DNA of 64,000 nucleotides, taken from positions 84,394,283 to 84,458,282 of the forward strand of contig NC_044277.2 of NCBI RefSeq assembly GCF_004027225.2, read 5' to 3'. Below the pieces are notes generated by a model. It ran no database searches and had not been told where the DNA came from. It saw only the letters and a program-made list of their open reading frames with translations. The translations under genes were made by a program, and so were the position numbers. Of this stretch, positions 58,101-64,000 are shown in pieces (the stretch's first letter is position 1; each line of letters opens with the position of its first letter). The DNA comes from Strigops habroptila. Taxonomy: Eukaryota > Chordata > Aves > Psittaciformes > Psittacidae.

Positions 58101-61100
58101 TATTTCTCTTCTTCCTACGGCTAAAAGGATTTACAGCCTGAGGGCCGAATCAGAACACATCACTGTCACTTGTAAACCCTGCAAAATAAAAGGCTGCATG
58201 TATGAGTTTGAAAACCAAAGCCCAGATACCACTGCAACTGCTCCTTTGATACCCAGCAAGACCTCCACTTCCCAGGTCAGAAACTGGGTCCATCTTCCTG
58301 CGTCACTGTCCATGCTGCAGTGTGGTTCTGCGGGGAATTCAACACACGCGCTGCTGGTGTATGCAGGTTGGCAGGCAGCTATTTTTTGCTAGGACTCCAC
58401 ACAAAGAGCCCTGTGGTATGCAGTCATTACTCGTGCCAACACAAACAGCATGTCTGTGCTCCGTCATAACACTTGAGTTAGTAGCAATAAACCCAAGCAG
58501 CTGAACTCACATCGTCCTGTTGGAAGAGGCGTCTCTTGGTCTCTTAAAAGTAAGGAAGATGGCCTTTAAATATCTCTAGAAGTTGCACTCACCTAGAGTT
58601 TTTTTACTGGAGTACTTTTATACACTGTTTGGGCTATTGTAAAGTGTCATATTTGGGGATACCAGCTGAAGAGGCTGAAGGAATCCAGCAGATAGATTGG
58701 GTCTAGAGATATATACCTGCAAGAGACTTCAGAGTATGTAGGCCGATAAAGGGAACAGCTTTCTCCCTTTATCTCCTTCCTCACAAAACTAATGCTGGTG
58801 ACCAAGCCATCAACATAATGACAATACTTACACACTAGAGTAGGATTTCAGAAAAACTGCAACTGCACTTTAAATGCAGTTTCAATCAAAGGCAAAAAAC
58901 AGTTACATGCATTGGACAAAGATGTTTTATGTTTCTTTTTTAAAGGTACAGTTTACATATATTCTATGAGAGACACCAGAAGCAGTTAAAAAAAGAAAGT
59001 AGAACTTTTTATAGACCTTTACTTATTAGCTCTGTCTCTCAGGCTGGTTAGCCAACATAGGGATTTTGGCCTTATTGATTCAGTTGAGAGACACACATGC
59101 AAACTTATCTATATCATTGCTGTTCTGCACCCCAGATACCTCTTGAAATCAAAACTCTAACGAGTTTTTGGACTCAAAATGCATTTTCTCTATGCAGGTT
59201 CCACAAAGGCAAATACCCTTCTAAAGAGAAACAAGACACTACACAAGAGGCTTTGTGGAGCACAGGATTTTCTTGTGTGTAATGCATACAGATGCATAAA
59301 TCTTGTTGATTTATTCCCCTAAATTGCTTTATGCACTCACGAAGACTTTTCCACTTAATTTAAGATATTGATTTATCTAAAGTCTTACTGGTAGAAGATG
59401 GGGAAAAGGCATCATTCACTGACCATAATTAATATCTTGACTCCTTAAGCAATCCCTATTTATCAGGTAGTGGGCAAAAGTAAAATCACATCCCCATCTC
59501 ACATTATTTTCTATCTTCGCCAAAAGTAAACATCAACTGCTCATCAATAAAGGACAGAAGAAAGCCTTGGAATAAAGACTACAGCAACAACATGGATAAA
59601 AAGACTTCTCCAGCAGAAAACAATAAAGCTGGCAAAAAAATATCATGGCGCGAGACACCTTGTCTTTCCTCCTCCATAGAAAGGAAGCAACAACCATGAT
59701 CCAGGTTACAGAAAAATTAACCTCACCTTAACACATTCCCAGTCTTTACCATAACTGGTAGTTATGTTACCATAAGTGGTAACAGTATGTTTACCATAAC
59801 TGAAGTTATGTTACCGCATAGACAGTGAGACAAAGTCCTTCAATTATTTTGATATTTATCTTTGGTATTTGCTATTAAATCACTGTTAGCAGAGAGACAC
59901 AATACATAAGAGGAAGAAGAGACAACATAACTCTATCTTAAAAACATATTTGCTGTCCATTTGCAGTTAAACTTTAATTAATTTGATTGCTGCATAACTT
60001 TCTCCAAAAATCAAAATTTTAAAAACTGCAATTCAAAGCTAAAATATGACTAAAGAGTTTGTTTCCTCTCTCACTGCAAGGGCTGCAGGCAGCTGCTGGC
60101 AGTGAAATTTGACTAGAGCTGTTTCTTTGTCCTTTCAGCTAAAATGCATAATTATCTGTGCAAAGATCTTGCCTTTAGGTGTTTGCATGCAGATCAGAAC
60201 AATAGCCTATTGGCTGGATTATGAATAATTTCCTTCCCAGACTACTTGGTGAAAGTACATAAAAGAATGCCCAGCTACACATATCTGGCAACTTTTGAAG
60301 ACGGTTACCAAAAATAAATAATTATATGAAATCAAAATTCCATATTTACACAACTCTGACTAAACACTAATCAATTATTAGGTGCTTTCTACATGAACAC
60401 ATTACACTCCGATGTATGCTGCTGCTATCACGATTAGACAGCACCATGTTCCTCTGGTTTTTTAAGGCTGAAACACTTTTTAGAGGACTGTAGATTCTAC
60501 CACCACAACTGTGATTTAGCTAAAACATGCTACAAAGATATCTTTATTTATGTAGTAGCCTCTATCCACAAGCCCTTTGTACATGAAAGAACAAACAGCA
60601 ATCTCTACTATGGACAAAAGCAGTCAGCCAAGATATGACTACTTCACGAAAGAGAGGAATTTTGTAAAAGGCATGTACTTGGGCAACCTGCTACTCTGCC
60701 AGTATCTGTGGCAAGCTCTCTGGCATTCATACAATCAAGAAAAACAGAATTTTAACCGCTCCCACCCCTCTCTGAAAATCTCTGCCAAAAAAAACCAACC
60801 AAAACAAAAAACCACTACACAGAGCTCGAAGGATTTCTGTTACAGAGAAAGGACTGCCACATGCTACCTAGACTTGATATAAGCCTCAGGAAGAGGCACT
60901 CTGTCCTATCTCTAGCAGAGAATTCTGTGTGACAGCAGCCACAAGGCGACAGCAAGTGCACAAGGGACCTGCACTGCGCATGATGGGACTCGCACCAGCA
61001 AACCGGTCAGATTTTCCGCTTCCTCCTAATCATGAATTCTTCCTGCCACAGACCCCATAAAATTTTTCCTCTCCCTCCCCCTGCCTACTCTTGACTTCTC

Positions 61101-62257
61101 AGCTGCCATCTTATCAGTATCTGCCCAGCTGACTTTCCTGACAATGAGCCATCATTTCCTCTTTGTAGCAAGAGGGCTGCAAGCAGGCATATGTGTTACA
61201 ATCAACCTTGAGAAATCTCTTAGCAGATTTTGAGTAGTGACAGTTAACTGAGCGTATCGGACACAGTGGCAGAACAAAAGTCAATCAGTTCTCCAAATAC
61301 TGCTCGGCATAATCATTTGATACTACAGTGCATGGTGATTCAGGTATTGCTGAAGAACTAGCATATGCATTCAAGGGGACTCACCTAATCTCTAAAATTC
61401 ACTCTCTGATTTTTAACACTCTCAGATAAAATAGCATAGCGACCAACTACTGCGATGCCTCACATTACCGAGTCACTAATGCAGCAAGAGTGGTTATCAC
61501 ATTAGGAAGCCTTAAATGCAATTACACTTATGTGACCTGCCCTAAGCAAGCTACAAAATTCATCATCTTAAAAAGCAACTCTAAAAATAAAGCAAACTGT
61601 TCGGGTTTTCACATAGCATTGTTGCAAATGTAAGCACTTCCAAGACTTTCAAAGTGCAATGGAAGATTTCCAACCCTCCAAAACCAAATCACCTCATCTA
61701 ATTACTTCTTCCTCTTTGCACTGCAACCCTCAAAGACAATATTCTAATAACCTTAAAGAACAAATAATTTCACATGCAACCGCTTGCTGAGCAGCAAAGG
61801 TCTTTCAGCTGACCCACGCTTCCTAAACAGTAAAAGGAAACCCTTTTCAGAAGGAATTTCTGGGTGAGCCTGCTACACCATAAAGGAAAACTAATTGTTA
61901 AGCCAAATTTCAGTACAACCACTGTTTCACCAGAGGAGTTGGTATGAAAGGGGGAGAAGAAACAGAAATTATAGAGGCTATCAGCTCTTGAGAACGCTGC
62001 GCCGCAGAAACTGTATCAGGCACTCACCTGCTCGGTCATACAAGATGTGAGATCGCTGTAGCCCTTCCTTTACATGCTCTTCTGTTATCAGAATGCCATC
62101 TGCAGAACCACCTTTGGGAATATTCAAAGGAGTGGTCTTCCCCACTGCTAATCTGGCCTGAACTGCTAACTGGAGTCCATTCAGTCCAGTCCTTGCATCA
62201 CCATCACAAAGGTAGGCTAGGGTTTTTAGAGCTTTCTCCTCTATGCACACTGGGAAT
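55193..62257 (-). CDS. WRNIP1: WRNIP1, C-terminal four exons (5' part outside window)
   Basis: Exons in transcript order: 62257-62028, 56995-56840, 56014-55935, 55459-55193 (stop TGA at 55195-55193). They encode about 243 C-terminal residues of a protein of about 665. Phases fit: each junction completes a codon. The first visible exon carries [20 protein letters not shown], the sensor-2 region of this AAA+ ATPase family (GDAR), and [12 protein letters not shown]. The next gives [18 protein letters not shown] and [14 protein letters not shown]. The last two give [11 protein letters not shown] and APKSIEV..., ending [20 protein letters not shown]1 is a nuclear clamp-loader-like ATPase (relative of bacterial RarA/MgsA) that binds WRN helicase and DNA polymerase delta at stalled forks. 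Its Walker motifs and ubiquitin-binding zinc finger should lie beyond the right edge; I found no further exon up to 64000. The C terminus is a few residues shorter than I recall for human. Confidence 0.95.
56996..62027. other. WRNIP1: Large WRNIP1 intron
   Basis: This 5.0-kb intron holds no recognised gene. A pair of similar short palindromic units lies at 59746-59815. Open frames on either strand look random. Confidence 0.5.
59746..59815. repeat. Two tandem copies of a short palindromic unit
   Basis: TTACCATAACTGGTAGTTAT followed by GTTACC occurs at 59746-59771, and again, two bases different, at 59791-59815. Each centre is an inverted repeat (ATAACT...AGTTAT). Confidence 0.75.
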
Positions 62258-64000
62258 CTGCAACAAAATAAGCACATAGTGTTATCAAATTCCTTGAAAA
62301 TCAGGAAGCAACACTGACCTCTCAGCACTACAGACAGGCACCAGATTTCTCTATATGCAATGAAAGAAGCTAACAAGAAAGCAAAGGCTGTTTTTAAAAA
62401 CCTGGCAGGCACTACACACAGATATCCTGCTAATAATACTTCCATCAGCAGGGAACAAAACCAAACAATGCTGCACCCTGACCAAACACTCTGGATACAC
62501 CAGCAGGACAGAGTGAAATGAAGGCTTCACCTGCAAGGACTAAACTCTTTGGTTGCTGTTTCCAGAGAATACCATGTGCTTGAGGCCTCCACACACTGAT
62601 AGCCACAACTGCACTCAGCAACTGCAAGTGGAAAGGAAGAGTTGAGTGCGCTAAAGGTCAGGTACTGTGCTTCCAAGAAACTAAGAAGTCTTCTGTCCCA
62701 AACAAAGTTGAGGACTCGGAGCATATTTGCCATTTATTTGCCAATTAGAAGCTGGGCAAGAAAGTCGAGTTATATTCCTGTCTCTTCAGTTTCAATCTAG
62801 GACTCTCCAAAACTAACACTGAACACCCACTGGATGCCAATGTTCAATGTTGGTACTTGTAACTGGCGATACTTGGAGACAAAAACATAAACAAGCCAAA
62901 AGGATACCATGGGATCCATCACTCACTTGAGCTTAAGGAATGGAAAACTACCACTACAGGATAATAAATCCTTCTTCCAGTTCCTCATCTCCAAACCCTC
63001 AAAAGAGTATGTGCCAAGAACCAACATGAAATGTATGATGAAGTACCCAGACAACCTGTACAACACTTCAGTGTTTGAACCAATGACAAAAGAGTGTAAG
63101 CAATATCAGAGAGTAAATAGAAGGAAGTCCAAGCAAGGAGAACCTGTATGATGAAAGATTTAAGAATAAACAAGCAGAACATGAGATAAAGTACCCAATG
63201 TTTCTTTTTCAAATATAAATCACTACTTTCTTACTTTCTCAGTGCAATTATTCTCACATATTCACTCCTCAACAGACTGCAACACTTTTACAGGCAAATA
63301 CAGTTCTACACCTGAAATACTGCAGTATGATACGCATTGTTCACTACCTTACGGCATTGTTTTTGAATGTTGCCTCTCATCTCAGCAACTCTATTTCCTG
63401 CAAGGAAATTCGATGGATGTTCCAAAAAGGGAAGAATTTTCAGAAAGATACTGAACAGTGAACACCCAAAGGAGGCCCATCTTCAACACTCTGATTTACA
63501 AACCAGTGAATTCAAAACCTGTCATTACTTGCAATACAGCCACTAATAAGGTGAACTGCATGATATCTGCGCTTGCCAACAGGAAACTGGGGATCCTTTC
63601 ATTTCCCTCTTCTGATAGCGCCTTCTGTGCTATCTAACTTCAAATACATTAATCCACCATCCAGTTTACTGTTCAACTTGAATTAGAGATACCACTCCTG
63701 AGGGCAGCACTTGAATGATAAAAATAAAAAAACAAGTAAAGAAGAATTTTATTTCCTCCATCACTAACACAGTACACGTGTAGTGTATCAGTGTAGAGCT
63801 GGTACAGTTTGTGCTATTACTGAGTGTAAAACTGCAGAAAGCACAAGCAAAGTTTCAGCAATATAAAGCATATTCAACATTGACTTTTCCTTACTTCTCT
63901 TCTTCACAAGTATGTTTCTTCCTTTCACATTCCCCCATCTTTCAGCTTAATTTGCTGTAGGCTTTAAAAGGCACAATTTGATGGCAGTGAAGGTGGTGAA
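62258..64000. other. WRNIP1: WRNIP1 intron reaching the right edge
   Basis: The next upstream WRNIP1 exon should encode the rest of the AAA+ module. No - strand segment here fits it, so this stretch is taken as intron. Confidence 0.5.

Noticed and set aside
1-64000. CRISPR arrays, operons, tRNA or rRNA genes
   Set aside because: None seen; the window is avian nuclear DNA with spliced genes, and no cloverleaf or rRNA segment was recognised by eye.

Overview
The window is vertebrate nuclear DNA from a bird: multi-exon genes with GT/AG introns, CR1-type LINE fragments, and two solo LTRs whose consensus I associate with neoavian birds rather than chicken. Species cannot be fixed further from the sequence alone.

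It covers the downstream half of the avian clade B (ov-serpin) cluster plus the flanking gene WRNIP1. Five complete serpin genes lie head-to-tail on the + strand: SERPINB2 (coding 157-6634), a MENT-type SERPINB10 with an AT-hook loop (11227-17288), a second SERPINB10-like paralogue whose AT-hook is degraded (22786-32527), SERPINB6 (36273-42667) and SERPINB1 (45545-51614). The last four exons of WRNIP1 lie on the - strand (55193-62257), convergent with SERPINB1; its 5' exons are beyond the right edge. This order agrees with the known single avian ov-serpin locus. All exon boundaries were placed by hand from AG/GT sites and reading phase. Every serpin gives an uninterrupted frame (412, 410, 407, 379 and 378 residues) with the phase pattern 0-0-(0)-1-0-0 shared by the family.

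The first three genes have eight exons, the extra one encoding an enlarged loop between helices C and D. SERPINB6 and SERPINB1 lack that exon and start from CpG-island promoters. All five keep the inhibitory hinge (E-G-T-E-A-A-A-A), but their reactive loops differ: Arg-Ser, Ser-Ala, Arg-Ser-Lys, Arg-Cys and Leu-Cys around the scissile bond. The cluster should therefore supply intracellular inhibitors for several classes of protease.

The most interesting features are the loss of the AT-hook in the second MENT-like gene, a reactive loop of the first MENT-like gene built from a hexanucleotide repeat, a dead last exon of a third MENT-like copy between them, the duplicated promoter/exon 1 of the pair, and a long hairpin in SERPINB2 intron 2. 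I see no evidence for a wholly novel system; this is a conserved serpin cluster with lineage-specific changes.
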